This document shows, in pieces, positions 1-8,133 of a DNA stretch of 64,000 nt. The position numbers and the translations under genes are program-made. This DNA is from Vreelandella lutescens (GTDB lineage Bacteria; Pseudomonadota; Gammaproteobacteria; Pseudomonadales; Halomonadaceae): contig NZ_BMHM01000004.1 in assembly GCF_014640815.1 (NCBI RefSeq), positions 248,001-312,000 on the forward strand, written 5' to 3'. The notes under the pieces were generated by a model. That model was not told the DNA's origin. It saw only the letters and a program-made list of their open reading frames with translations, and searched no databases. Position 1 is the stretch's first letter, and the number at the start of each line of letters is the position of its first letter.

Positions 1-451
1 TGCTCTTGATCAGCGCTTCGGCTTCGGCGTTGCGATCAGTGAGCTCGCCCAACTGGCGGGTAAGGCTCTGCATCTCCTGCCACGTATCAGCGCCCGGTGA
101 GTAGAGCGCGAAGGTGCCCACCGGGGCGATTTTCTCTAGCCGGGGAATTAGCCCGGTAAACATTGGCGAGAGCAGGGTTTGCTCGGGGGGCGATTGGGCC
201 ATCAGCTCGAAGTTGGGCTGGGTGCGCAGGCCAATATCCATCACTCCCTCGGGAATGCGCGGCTCGCCCACCCAGTCGTGGTAGGCGGGCTGCTGCGCAA
301 TGCCGCTCACGGGGGCATTGATGGCCAGCAGCGTTTCGGCAATGGTCCAGTCGATGGTGGCCCACTGGGCGTGGCTGGCGGTAGACAGCAGCAGGCCCGC
401 CGCAAGCAGGCTGTGGCGAGCCAGGGTAAGCAGTTGGGGGAAGCAGCGCAT
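1..451 (-). CDS. Iron-siderophore ABC transporter periplasmic binding protein (FhuD/FecB type), C-terminus outside the window
   Basis: Only the first 150 codons are inside the window; the reading frame runs off the left edge. The start MRCFPQLLTLARHSLL is followed by a hydrophobic segment ending in ASHA, a typical Sec signal peptide. The mature part begins WATIDWTIAETLLAI and continues with PVSGIAQQPAYHDWVG and an RTQPNFELMAQSPP segment, the layout of the first lobe of iron-siderophore binding proteins of the FhuD/FecB/FepB fold. It would deliver ferric siderophore to an inner-membrane ABC permease. It lies directly downstream of a TonB siderophore receptor on the same strand but is separated from it by a terminator and has its own Fur-box-like site, so it probably starts a separate transcript. 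No strong ribosome binding site is visible before the ATG. The siderophore cannot be named. Confidence 0.8.
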   Translation of the reverse strand, partial: MRCFPQLLTLARHSLLAAGLLLSTASHAQWATIDWTIAETLLAINAPVSGIAQQPAYHDWVGEPRIPEGVMDIGLRTQPNFELMAQSPPEQTLLSPMFTGLIPRLEKIAPVGTFALYSPGADTWQEMQSLTRQLGELTDRNAEAEALIKS

Positions 452-490
452 GGGGTCTGTACCTAGCAATAAGCGCTTTATTTAAACGAT

Positions 491-502
491 TATGTTTATC
501 AA
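491..502 (-). promoter_or_regulatory. Putative Fur box upstream of the siderophore-binding protein gene
   Basis: On the minus strand the site reads TTGATAAACATA, matching 9 of 12 positions of the Fur core ATGATAATCATT. It lies about 40 bases upstream of the start at 451 in an AT-rich stretch, as expected for an iron-repressed promoter. It is the weakest of the three Fur-like sites in this iron locus. Confidence 0.4.
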
Positions 503-514
503 TTGCAAATAGAA

Positions 515-549
515 ACACCCAGGCACGCGCAGGGGGTGTGCCTGGGTGT
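515..549 (-). terminator. Rho-independent terminator after the TonB receptor gene
   Basis: A perfect 12-bp stem (ACACCCAGGCAC paired with GTGCCTGGGTGT) with an 11-nt loop begins 10 bases after the receptor stop codon. On the minus strand it is followed by a T-rich run (TTTCTATTT), so it should end the receptor transcript. Confidence 0.75.
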
Positions 550-558
550 GGGTACTGT

Positions 559-2655
559 CTAGAAACGGTAGTGAACGCTGGCGGTGACGCCGCGTTCGGC
601 CCCGAAATAGCAGTACTCCAGAGAGTTACACGACGCCACGTACTCTTTATCCAGGGCGTTGTGTACATTCAGGCGAGTTTCGACGCCGTTGAGGCCTGCT
701 TGGCTCCAGTCGTAGCCCAGCGTGGCGTCAACTAAAGTGTAGTCCGGCACTGTGGCGGTGTTGGCGCGGTCGGCGGCAATATCCGCGTAGTGGCGCACGC
801 CCACGCCGATATCCACACCGCTCAGCCAACCCTCCTGCACCGCATAGTGCCCCCACAGCTGTACTTGATGACGGGGTGAGTAAATGGCGTTATTGCCCTG
901 GTTGCCGTCGTCGCTTTTGGCGTAGGTAATGTCGGTAAAGCTGTAGCCTGCCTGTAGCGAGAGCGCCTCGGTGAGTTGGGTTTGAGCTTCTAGTTCGATG
1001 CCTTGCGACTCAATCTCGCCTACGGCGCGGTAGGGGTCGGTAGGCTGCTCTTTGGTGGCCACGTTCTCCTGGCTGATGCGGAACAGCGCCGCGCTGTACT
1101 GCTGCTGTTCGTTGGGCTGGTACTTCACGCCAGTTTCCCACTGCTCGCCCTCCATGGGGGCTAGCAGGTCGCCATTGGCGTCCACAAAGCTGGTGGGAGT
1201 AAAGGCCGTTGAGTAGCTGGCATAGGGCGCTAGGCCGTTATCGAACAGGTACACCACCCCGGCGCGGCCGCTAAACTGGGTGTCGCTGAGCGCGCTGGTA
1301 TTACCGCTGTCGCGGTTGGTGTTGTCGATATTCACCCAGTCAAAGCGTCCGCCCAGAGTTACGCGCCAGTTATCCACGGCGATTTGATCCTGAAGGTAGA
1401 CCCCGGTTTGCTCTAGCTCGTGGTTCTCCAGGATGGGCGCGTAGAACGCCAGCGGTTCGCTGCCGTAGACCGGGTTGAAAGCATCCAAAGAGGGAAACGC
1501 ACCGGAAGGCCAGGCAACCTCGTTCTCACGCTGCTGGTAATCCGCTCCCAGCAGCAGCGTGTGCTCCATAAAACCGCTGGTCAGGCGGGCCTCTAACTGG
1601 TTATCCACCGTGAAAGCCTGAAGCGACTCCTCGCTGCCGGAGTAGTAGCGGGTCAGTTCGTTTGAGGTCGGCGACGCCCAGCCAAAGCCATACACCTGAT
1701 TGAGCGTGACGTCTGAATTGAGATAGCGCAGCAGTTGGCGGGCGGTGACGCGGTCGTTAAAGCGGTGCTCAAAGGTATAGCCGAGCATGCGCTGGGTGCG
1801 CTCATAGGCGTCGTAGTCGGCTTCACCATCGAAGAAGTTATTGCTGATTTTGCGGCCATTACGAGCGATCACAGCGCCTTCATAGGGCACGCCGGAGTGG
1901 TAGCCGCCTTCCGGTTCGTCTTGCAGGTAGGCTTCTACGGTCAGGCTGGTGGCATCGGTGATGTCCCAGGTCAGCCTTGGCGCAATGGCGTAGCGCTCCT
2001 CTTCGGCAGGGCCAAACTGGGTGTCGGCGGCGCTGGCGATGCCAGTGAGACGAAACGCGACTCGCTGCTCTGCCCCCAGCGGGCCAGTGAGATCGAACGC
2101 GGCGCTGCGCTGATGGTTATTACCGACCCTAAAACGCAGCTCGCCGCTCGGCTCAAACTCAGGGCGTTTGCTGTTGAGCGCTACCACGCCACCCGGCGAG
2201 GCGCGGCCATAGAGCACGGATGCCGGGCCACGCACTACTTCAATACTGTCTAAAAACCAGGGGTCGATGCGCATGCTGCTATGGGAGTTAGCGTCACCCA
2301 TCACTTTCAAACCATCTAAAAAGGTGTTGCTCAAGCTGCCATCGGAGAAGCCTCTTAACACCAAGTAATCAAAGCGGTTGGAAGCCCCTACTTGGTTGCT
2401 ATACACGCCGGGGGTGTAGTCGGTGGCGCGCTGCACCGTGTTGACGCCGCGCTGCGTCATCTGCGCCTCGGTGATAGTCGAAACGCTCTGCGGGGTTTCA
2501 ACAAAAGGCGTGGCGACTTTGGTCGCCGCCTGCTGGGCAGTCACGGTCACGGTAGCTAAGGCAGTGCTCGGTTGTGCCGCAGCAGGCGTTGCCAGCGCGA
2601 TGAGCAGCGCACTGCTTAAGGGGGCCAATAACAGCGGATGATAGGTGAAGGCCAT
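559..2655 (-). CDS. TonB-dependent siderophore receptor
   Basis: A 698-residue outer-membrane receptor. It has a signal peptide (cleavage near ATPAAAQ), then a plug domain: a TonB-box-like segment near TVTVTAQQ, the FVETPQSVSTIT motif typical of ferric-siderophore receptors, and VVRGPASVLYGRASPGGVV around residues 145-165. A long 22-strand barrel follows and ends in the C-terminal signature VTASVHYRF, with a terminal aromatic residue as expected for BAM insertion. Family knowledge: such proteins import ferric siderophores using TonB-ExbBD energy. The ATG at 2655 has an AGGA ribosome binding site. A Fur-box-like site lies upstream at 2693-2709 and an AraC regulator gene follows on the same strand further upstream, a common arrangement in which the siderophore acts as coinducer. 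The exact siderophore is not identifiable; the family (ferrichrome, pyoverdine or hydroxamate type) is open. Confidence 0.93.
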   Translation of the reverse strand: MAFTYHPLLLAPLSSALLIALATPAAAQPSTALATVTVTAQQAATKVATPFVETPQSVSTITEAQMTQRGVNTVQRATDYTPGVYSNQVGASNRFDYLVLRGFSDGSLSNTFLDGLKVMGDANSHSSMRIDPWFLDSIEVVRGPASVLYGRASPGGVVALNSKRPEFEPSGELRFRVGNNHQRSAAFDLTGPLGAEQRVAFRLTGIASAADTQFGPAEEERYAIAPRLTWDITDATSLTVEAYLQDEPEGGYHSGVPYEGAVIARNGRKISNNFFDGEADYDAYERTQRMLGYTFEHRFNDRVTARQLLRYLNSDVTLNQVYGFGWASPTSNELTRYYSGSEESLQAFTVDNQLEARLTSGFMEHTLLLGADYQQRENEVAWPSGAFPSLDAFNPVYGSEPLAFYAPILENHELEQTGVYLQDQIAVDNWRVTLGGRFDWVNIDNTNRDSGNTSALSDTQFSGRAGVVYLFDNGLAPYASYSTAFTPTSFVDANGDLLAPMEGEQWETGVKYQPNEQQQYSAALFRISQENVATKEQPTDPYRAVGEIESQGIELEAQTQLTEALSLQAGYSFTDITYAKSDDGNQGNNAIYSPRHQVQLWGHYAVQEGWLSGVDIGVGVRHYADIAADRANTATVPDYTLVDATLGYDWSQAGLNGVETRLNVHNALDKEYVASCNSLEYCYFGAERGVTASVHYRF

Positions 2656-2692
2656 AAGTGATCCTGGGAGGAGGTGGAATCAGTTTTATTAA

Positions 2693-2709
2693 GCAATGAG
2701 AATTATTGC
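2693..2709 (-). promoter_or_regulatory. Putative Fur box of the TonB receptor gene
   Basis: The sequence GCAATGAGAATTATTGC is close to palindromic and contains ATGAGAATTATT, 10 of 12 matches to the Fur core ATGATAATCATT. It is about 40 bases upstream of the receptor start, where RNA polymerase would be blocked by Fe-Fur. Confidence 0.65.
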
Positions 2710-2797
2710 TTTTTATGGCGTCGAAAAGGTATGCGCCGTGCCAAGCCTGCTATGCGTGCTGACATAAGTGGGCGCGTCTGGGGAACTTAAGCGCGGC

Positions 2798-3733
2798 TTA
2801 TACGCTGGCCTGATGGAGCTCGTGAGGGGAAAAGCCGAAGTGGCGCTTAAAGGCGCTAGAGAAGTTGCTGGCGTGGCGGTAACCGCAGCGGTGGGCGGCG
2901 TGTTGAACGCTGTGGCCTTGAAGCAGCGCCTCGTACCCCTGCTGCAGGCGCACTTGGCGAATATAGTCGAACAGGGCGCAGCCGTAGCGGGTGCGAAACT
3001 TCTGCCTAAGGCTGCTGGGGCTCATGGCGGCCTCTTTGGCTAATGCAACGAGGCTATAAGGCTCGGCGGGATGTTGGGCAATGCGTGCGTGCAGCGCCGT
3101 GAGGCAGCGACGATCACGGGCAGAGAGACGTTTGTGCTCCGGCAGCGTTGTCGGTCGCTCGGGCATACCTAGTCCAATTAGCTGGAGCGCTAATCCCTGC
3201 CACACCATCGCTTGTCGCCAGAGCGAGGGCGGTTGCTCACTAATGGTGCAAAGCGTTTCGCAGAGAGCGTTGGGGAGCTTCCAGCAATGCAAACACGCAG
3301 CATCAGGCGGGGCGGGAAGCCCTAAGGGGGCAGTGGTTAGAACCGCAATATTCACAGTACGAAGGCGTGGCTGAACAGGCTGGTGCACCGTGAGTGGGTG
3401 TCGGGCATCAAAGTGGCTGCATACGCCATCCCCTGCAGAGAGCTGTATCTGCTGCTTGCCCATTTGGATATGAATTGTGCCTTCTAAGATCACGCTCAAA
3501 AACCATGGCACGCTTTGGTAAGACGTGGAGGTATAGCCACGTTTTACCTGCAGATCAGAGAGCGTTAAATGCATCCCTTGGCGCAGGCTAACGTCATGAA
3601 CATGACCCGTAGCGACCGGCTGGCGCGGAGAAACAGGGCCTTCAACGCGGTAGTGAATGCCGAAGCGCTGGCCAAGCTGGGCCAATGAAAGGGGGGTGAT
3701 GTCAGGCGTTGCTAAGCGTTCCTGCTGGGGCAT
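2798..3733 (-). CDS. AraC-family transcriptional regulator of the iron locus (PchR-like)
   Basis: A 311-residue protein. The N-terminal half is a cupin-like sensor region with LSVILEGTIHIQMGKQQ around residues 85-100. The C-terminal ~100 residues are a double helix-turn-helix of the AraC type, with SLVALAKEAAMSPSSLRQKF and the signature run YRHASNFSSAFKRHFGFSP. Regulators of this class next to siderophore receptors (for example PchR of Pseudomonas) bind the incoming siderophore and activate receptor transcription. The gene lies immediately upstream of the receptor in the same direction, with 142 bases between. A Fur-like site is found about 110 bases upstream of its start, so both the regulator and its target look iron-repressed. 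The ligand is not predictable. Confidence 0.88.
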   Translation of the reverse strand: MPQQERLATPDITPLSLAQLGQRFGIHYRVEGPVSPRQPVATGHVHDVSLRQGMHLTLSDLQVKRGYTSTSYQSVPWFLSVILEGTIHIQMGKQQIQLSAGDGVCSHFDARHPLTVHQPVQPRLRTVNIAVLTTAPLGLPAPPDAACLHCWKLPNALCETLCTISEQPPSLWRQAMVWQGLALQLIGLGMPERPTTLPEHKRLSARDRRCLTALHARIAQHPAEPYSLVALAKEAAMSPSSLRQKFRTRYGCALFDYIRQVRLQQGYEALLQGHSVQHAAHRCGYRHASNFSSAFKRHFGFSPHELHQASV

Positions 3734-3841
3734 GGGGGCAGTCGCTATGGTGGAGGAGGCGTAGTGCCTGCGCCTTATTGGTGCTTAACGGCACGCGGGA
3801 GGCTGCAGATAAGCGCACGATAGCACTATCTCTAGGGTTGT

Positions 3842-3857
3842 CAATGATAGTGATTCT
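3842..3857 (-). promoter_or_regulatory. Putative Fur box upstream of the AraC regulator
   Basis: The stretch contains ATGATAGTGATT, 10 of 12 matches to the Fur core ATGATAATCATT, inside an AT-rich segment about 110 bases before the AraC start. It completes a set of one Fur-like site per transcription unit in this iron locus. Confidence 0.5.
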
Positions 3858-3923
3858 TGTTCACTGGTGTGGAATATTGGGTTAGGTAGGAGGGCGGGGA
3901 GAAGGAAAGGGCGAAAGGGAAAA

Positions 3924-3950
3924 GGAGCGAAGAAAAGGGAGCGAAGAAAA
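3924..3950. repeat. Direct repeat inside a polypurine tract
   Basis: GGAGCGAAGAAAA occurs twice with a 14-base period (3924-3936 and 3938-3950) inside a tract of roughly 75 bases, from about 3888 to 3964, that is almost purely A and G on the plus strand. It lies between the AraC promoter and the ubiK terminator. I see no gene in it. Confidence 0.8.
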
Positions 3951-3960
3951 ATGAAAGAAG

Positions 3961-3982
3961 TGGGGCAGTCGAGCCTGCCCCA
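3961..3982 (-). terminator. Likely terminator after ubiK
   Basis: TGGGGCAG and CTGCCCCA form an 8-bp stem with a 6-nt loop, 20 bases past the ubiK stop. On the minus strand it is followed by a pyrimidine-rich run (cttctttcattttt) rather than a pure T-tract. Confidence 0.6.
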
Positions 3983-4002
3983 TACTGAGCAAAACGGCGT
4001 AC

Positions 4003-4359
4003 TTACTCCGTGTCGCCAGTGGCTGGCTTACCGGGCGTTGGCTTAGTAGTGCTAGAAGGTTGTACCGGGGTGGGCGGTACTTCGGCTTCTACGGGCGTAG
4101 GTGCGGTGGTGCTAGAGGCTTCTACCGCCGCTTCCAGGCTGGCCACTTGGCGCTCTAACGCTTCTACCCGCGAGCGGGTGCGTTGCAGCACATCCATCAA
4201 AATATCAAAGTCTTCCCGCGATACCAGCTCCAGGCGGTCAAACGCGCCGCGTACCACCTGCTGGACACCTTTCTGAATATCTTCCGGGGCTTGCGACGCA
4301 TTCTGTAAACGGTCGCCGATCTGCTGGGCTAAGCGGCTAATGCGATCTTGGGGCGCCAT
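4003..4359 (-). CDS. ubiK: Ubiquinone biosynthesis accessory factor UbiK (BMFP family, formerly YqiC)
   Basis: A 118-residue protein. Residues 1-60 carry the BMFP-family pattern (DRISRLAQQIGDRLQ, then VRGAFDRLELVSREDFDIL), and residues 60-85 form a predicted coiled coil (LQRTRSRVEALERQVASLEAAV). The last ~35 residues are a Pro/Thr/Ser-rich disordered tail (TTAPTPVEAE and similar), which makes it longer than typical 80-100-residue members. UbiK promotes assembly or lipid access of the aerobic Ubi metabolon with UbiJ. It is divergent from glnK-amtB, the conserved neighbourhood in pseudomonads and relatives. An SD-like GGAGAG precedes the ATG. Confidence 0.88.
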   Translation of the reverse strand: MAPQDRISRLAQQIGDRLQNASQAPEDIQKGVQQVVRGAFDRLELVSREDFDILMDVLQRTRSRVEALERQVASLEAAVEASSTTAPTPVEAEVPPTPVQPSSTTKPTPGKPATGDTE

Positions 4360-4490
4360 GGCTCTCTCCTTAAACGATCACGCATAAATGTGAACTGCTT
4401 GTGAGTAAGGATACGCAACCCGTCGTGGATTCGCATGTGCCGTTTGTTAATTAAGCGCAATGGGCGGTGAGCAGATGGGGAGTGGATAAA

Positions 4491-4539
4491 TGCATCGAAA
4501 TGGAGCGCCTAGCTTTTTTTAATGTTCATTAATGGTGCA
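4491..4539 (+). promoter_or_regulatory. Paired NtrC-like enhancer sites upstream of glnK-amtB
   Basis: Two 17-mers resemble the NtrC consensus TGCACCA-N3-TGGTGCA. TGCATCGAAATGGAGCG (4491-4507) matches 10 of 14 defined bases, and TGTTCATTAATGGTGCA (4523-4539) matches 10 of 14 with a perfect right half. Their centres (4499 and 4531) are 32 bp apart, three helical turns, as at the enterobacterial glnA enhancer. They lie about 107 bp upstream of the candidate sigma-54 -24 element. This accounts for most of the otherwise gene-free stretch 4360-4730. Confidence 0.6.
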
Positions 4540-4610
4540 AAGCCTGGGCGGGCGCTAATAGGTGGCACCGGTCTGTTACCGTAAGTTGCTTATATAAATA
4601 GATTAAGTGA

Positions 4611-5069
<459 letters not shown>

Positions 5070-5144
5070 GCGCCGCCCATCGATCTGCTGATGACGTTGT
5101 AACGTCGCCAAGTACATCTTCTTAGTACCAACGGGGAACACCTC

Positions 5145-6392
5145 ATGAATGAGTTAGCTGACTTGAGCTATGCGCTCGATACGTTTTACTTCTTGATCTG
5201 TGGCGTGCTGGTTATGTGGATGGCCGCAGGTTTCTCTATGCTGGAGGCGGGCCTAGTCCGCTCTAAAAACACAGCAGAGATCCTAACGAAGAACATTGCA
5301 CTCTTTGCGATTGCTTGCACCATGTACTTGCTGGTGGGCTACTACATTATGTACTCCAGCAGTGCAGGTGGCTTCCTACCAAGTTTGGGCTTCTTGATCG
5401 GTACCGAAAACAGCGTCGATGCAGTGCTGGCCGGTGGCGAAGATGCGCCTTACTACTCCATGCGCTCTGACTTCTTCTTCCAAGTAGTGTTTGTGGCGAC
5501 CGCGATGTCGATTGTCTCTGGTGCCGTGGCCGAGCGCATGAAGCTGTGGGCATTCCTGGCCTTTGCTGTCGTGATGACTGCGTTCATCTACCCGGTGTCT
5601 GGCTACTGGACGTGGGGCGGCGGCTGGTTGTCTGAAGTCGGTTACTCTGACTATGCAGGTTCCGGTATTGTGCACATGGCCGGTGCAGCTGCAGCGCTAG
5701 CGGGTGTGCTGGTGCTGGGTCCGCGTCGAGGCAAATACGGTAAAGACGGCTCTATCCACGCGATTCCTGGTGCCAACATGCCGCTGGCAACGCTGGGTAC
5801 CTTCATCCTGTGGATGGGCTGGTTCGGCTTCAACGGTGGCTCTGAGCTGAAAATGTCCGATATCGGTTCAGCCAACAACGTGGCACAAGTATTTGTGAAC
5901 ACTAACGCAGCGGCTGCCGGTGGCGTGATTGCCGCGCTGGTTCTAGCCAAGCTGTGGTTCCGTAAAGCGGATCTCACCATGGCACTGAACGGTGCGCTGG
6001 CGGGTCTGGTCGCGATTACTGCTGACCCGCTCTCTCCCTCTGCCCTTGGCGCTGCGATGATTGGTGCGGTAGGTGGTTTGATTGTGGTGGGTGCTATCGT
6101 GACCCTCGACAAGCTGAAACTGGATGACCCGGTCGGTGCGATCTCCGTACACGGTGTGGTCGGTATCTGGGGTGTGCTGGCAGTACCGCTCACCAACGGC
6201 GATGCCTCTTTCGGCGCACAGTTAATCGGTATCGTGGGCATCTTTGGCTGGGTCTTCATCGCAAGCTTGGTGGTATGGCTGGTGCTGAAAGCGGTCATGG
6301 GTATCCGCGTTAGCGAAGAAGAAGAGTATGAAGGCGTCGATATCGCTGAGTGCGGTCTGGAAGCCTACCCCGAGTTTAGCGTTAAGAAATAA
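5145..6392 (+). CDS. amtB: Ammonium transporter AmtB
   Basis: A 415-residue inner-membrane protein with about 11 transmembrane helices, without an obvious cleavable signal peptide (MNELADLSYALDTFYFLICG). Family motifs include MEAGLVRSKN-type LEAGLVRSKN near residue 36 and the Amt signature DYAGSGIVHMAGAAAALAG, whose His is the first of the conducting pair; the second is in ISVHGVVGIWGVLAV. It forms a trimer that conducts ammonium and is blocked by GlnK at high nitrogen. It is 75 bases downstream of glnK and co-transcribed; a strong terminator follows at 6429. The acidic C-terminal tail (VSEEEEYEGVDIAEC) contains the conserved region that contacts GlnK. Confidence 0.95.
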   Translation: MNELADLSYALDTFYFLICGVLVMWMAAGFSMLEAGLVRSKNTAEILTKNIALFAIACTMYLLVGYYIMYSSSAGGFLPSLGFLIGTENSVDAVLAGGEDAPYYSMRSDFFFQVVFVATAMSIVSGAVAERMKLWAFLAFAVVMTAFIYPVSGYWTWGGGWLSEVGYSDYAGSGIVHMAGAAAALAGVLVLGPRRGKYGKDGSIHAIPGANMPLATLGTFILWMGWFGFNGGSELKMSDIGSANNVAQVFVNTNAAAAGGVIAALVLAKLWFRKADLTMALNGALAGLVAITADPLSPSALGAAMIGAVGGLIVVGAIVTLDKLKLDDPVGAISVHGVVGIWGVLAVPLTNGDASFGAQLIGIVGIFGWVFIASLVVWLVLKAVMGIRVSEEEEYEGVDIAECGLEAYPEFSVKK

Positions 6393-6428
6393 GCTTGCGC
6401 TAATCATGTGAGCTGGCGTGCTCCTTGT

Positions 6429-6455
6429 GGCCTCCCCGAGTGGGAGGCCTTTTTG
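6429..6455 (+). terminator. Rho-independent terminator of glnK-amtB
   Basis: GGCCTCCC pairs with GGGAGGCC across a 5-nt loop (CGAGT), followed by TTTTTG. It lies 37 bases after the amtB stop and separates amtB from the second PII gene. Confidence 0.9.
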
Positions 6456-6626
6456 TCGTTTACGAATAGGCGGCACGTCGGTGGTTATTAGCTAGGTACG
6501 TACGGGTTTTTTATTCTCCGCTCATGGCGGTGTATGCTTAACCGACTGGGTAACGGGCTTGGCTATGTGAGCGCCCCGCTAACCTTGATGGGTTATGACA
6601 ACCGTTTAATAACGCTGTTTTGATAA

Positions 6627-6995
<369 letters not shown>

Positions 6996-7032
6996 GTTTG
7001 TGAATTGTGAATTGTAAGGCGTAAGTCGCACA

Positions 7033-7066
7033 AAGCCCCTGCGGATCATCTCCAGCAGGGGCTTTA
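7033..7066. terminator. Terminator between convergent PII and fpr genes
   Basis: AAGCCCCTGC pairs with GCAGGGGCTT (10 bp) around a 12-nt loop. A short T run follows on both strands, so it may serve both genes. It lies 37 bases after the PII stop. Confidence 0.8.
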
Positions 7067-7105
7067 TATTAGTGATGTAGTCATTAAAGCGGCTAGAATT
7101 TTTCT

Positions 7106-7168
7106 ACTCACCACTCACCACTCACCACTCACCACTCACCACTCACCACTCACCACTCACCACTCACT
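7106..7168. repeat. Heptanucleotide tandem repeat (ACTCACC), eight perfect copies plus one variant
   Basis: From 7106 the unit ACTCACC repeats eight times without error to 7161, followed by a ninth unit ACTCACT (7162-7168). The fpr stop codon (7164-7166 on the minus strand) falls in this last unit, so the array starts at the very end of fpr and fills the space up to the terminator. Perfect unit identity suggests recent slippage-driven expansion. A change in copy number would not alter the Fpr protein. Confidence 0.98.
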
Positions 7169-7940
7169 TCTCAACGAACGCACGCTCAATAACGTAGTCG
7201 CCCGGCTCGCCCATACGCGGGGAGATGTTCAGGCCCAACTCGTCTAGCAGTGCGCTGGTGTCGTCCAGCATCGCTGGGCTGCCACAGATCATGGCGCGGT
7301 CTTGGCGCGGGTCAATCGGCGGTAGGCCGGTGTCTTCAAAAAGCTTGCCGCTGCGGATGTGGTCAGTCAGGCGGCCCATGGTGTGGAACTCTTCACGGGT
7401 CACGGTGGGGTAGTACACCAGCTTCTCCGCGACTTCTTCGCCCAGGTATTCGTGGGCGGGCAGCTCTTTGGTGATGAAGTCGGCGTAGGCCAGTTCAGAG
7501 ACTTCACGCACGCCGTGGATCAGCACCACTTTTTCAAAGCGCTCGTAGACTTCTGGGTCTTGGATCAGGCTCATAAACGGCGCAAGGCCGGTGCCGGTCG
7601 AGAGCATGTACAGGTTGCGGCCCGGCAGCAGGTCGTCGCACACCAGTGTGCCGGTCGGCTTGCGGCTGACCATGATTTGGTCGCCCACTTTCAGGTGCTG
7701 CAGGCGTGAGGTGAGCGGGCCATCGGGCACTTTGATGCTGAAGAACTCAAGGTGGTCTTCGTAGTTGGGGCTAGCGATGGAGTAAGCGCGCATCAGCGGT
7801 TTGCCGTTCACTTCCAGGCCAATCATCACAAACTGGCCGTTTTTGAAGCGCAGGCTGCGCTCGCGGGTGGTGCGGAAGCTGAACAGGGTATCGTTCCAGT
7901 GGTGAACGCTTAGCACTTCTTCCAGGGCAAACTTGCTCAT
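7164..7940 (-). CDS. fpr: Ferredoxin/flavodoxin-NADP(+) reductase
   Basis: A 258-residue FAD flavoenzyme. The FAD-binding barrel shows LMRAYSIASPNYEDHLEFFSI (RxYS motif), followed by the phosphate-binding PTGTL. The NADP lobe has MLSTGTGLAPFMSLIQDP and MICGSPAM, and the end is VIERAFVEK, with the C-terminal stretch typical of the bacterial subclass II Fpr. It moves electrons between NADPH and ferredoxin or flavodoxin, supporting Fe-S enzymes and oxidative-stress defence. The ATG at 7940 is chosen because MSKFALEEV is preceded by GGAGG; a longer frame adds 17 non-conserved residues. It is divergent from a LysR gene, the same layout as fpr-finR in Pseudomonas. Confidence 0.93.
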   Translation of the reverse strand: MSKFALEEVLSVHHWNDTLFSFRTTRERSLRFKNGQFVMIGLEVNGKPLMRAYSIASPNYEDHLEFFSIKVPDGPLTSRLQHLKVGDQIMVSRKPTGTLVCDDLLPGRNLYMLSTGTGLAPFMSLIQDPEVYERFEKVVLIHGVREVSELAYADFITKELPAHEYLGEEVAEKLVYYPTVTREEFHTMGRLTDHIRSGKLFEDTGLPPIDPRQDRAMICGSPAMLDDTSALLDELGLNISPRMGEPGDYVIERAFVEK

Positions 7941-8133
7941 GCTAACTCCTCCAGGGGCAGCGCGGCCTAAGCCTTGCTCGCCATATTCCAAAAAAGAATA
8001 AAAAATAGCTCTATAGGTTGCTGCTTATTCTAAATAAAGGGTGGTATATCTGTTAAGCAAATTATCTTGATAACGCTTATCTTTAAAATCGATATAGCGT
8101 TTTTGCCGATCACTCTACAGATAGGTTTTGGTC

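Noticed and set aside
87-668. Long minus-strand open frame over the left edge
   Set aside because: It runs antisense or out of frame to the real binding protein and receptor genes, with Pro/Arg-rich, unstructured translation.
1735-2253. Plus-strand open frame inside the TonB receptor gene
   Set aside because: Antisense shadow of a well-supported receptor; no ribosome binding site or family motif.
4563-4578. TGGCACC sigma-54-like -24 element upstream of glnK
   Set aside because: The required GC ten bases after GG is absent; the site at 4637 fits better.
5093-5106. GACGTTGTAACGTC hairpin between glnK and amtB
   Set aside because: Only 5-6 bp with a 2-4-nt loop; too weak to count with the binding-protein hairpins.
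5651-6298. 215-codon minus-strand frame across amtB
   Set aside because: Shadow of amtB on the opposite strand; Pro/Thr/Ala-rich translation with no domain.
6560-6575. TGGCTATGTGAGCGCC, possible sigma-54 promoter for the second PII gene
   Set aside because: GG-N10-GC is present but the flanking bases match poorly and no NtrC-like sites are found upstream.
7106-7168. Repeat array considered as a CRISPR
   Set aside because: Units are only 7 bases and contiguous, with no spacers and no cas genes.
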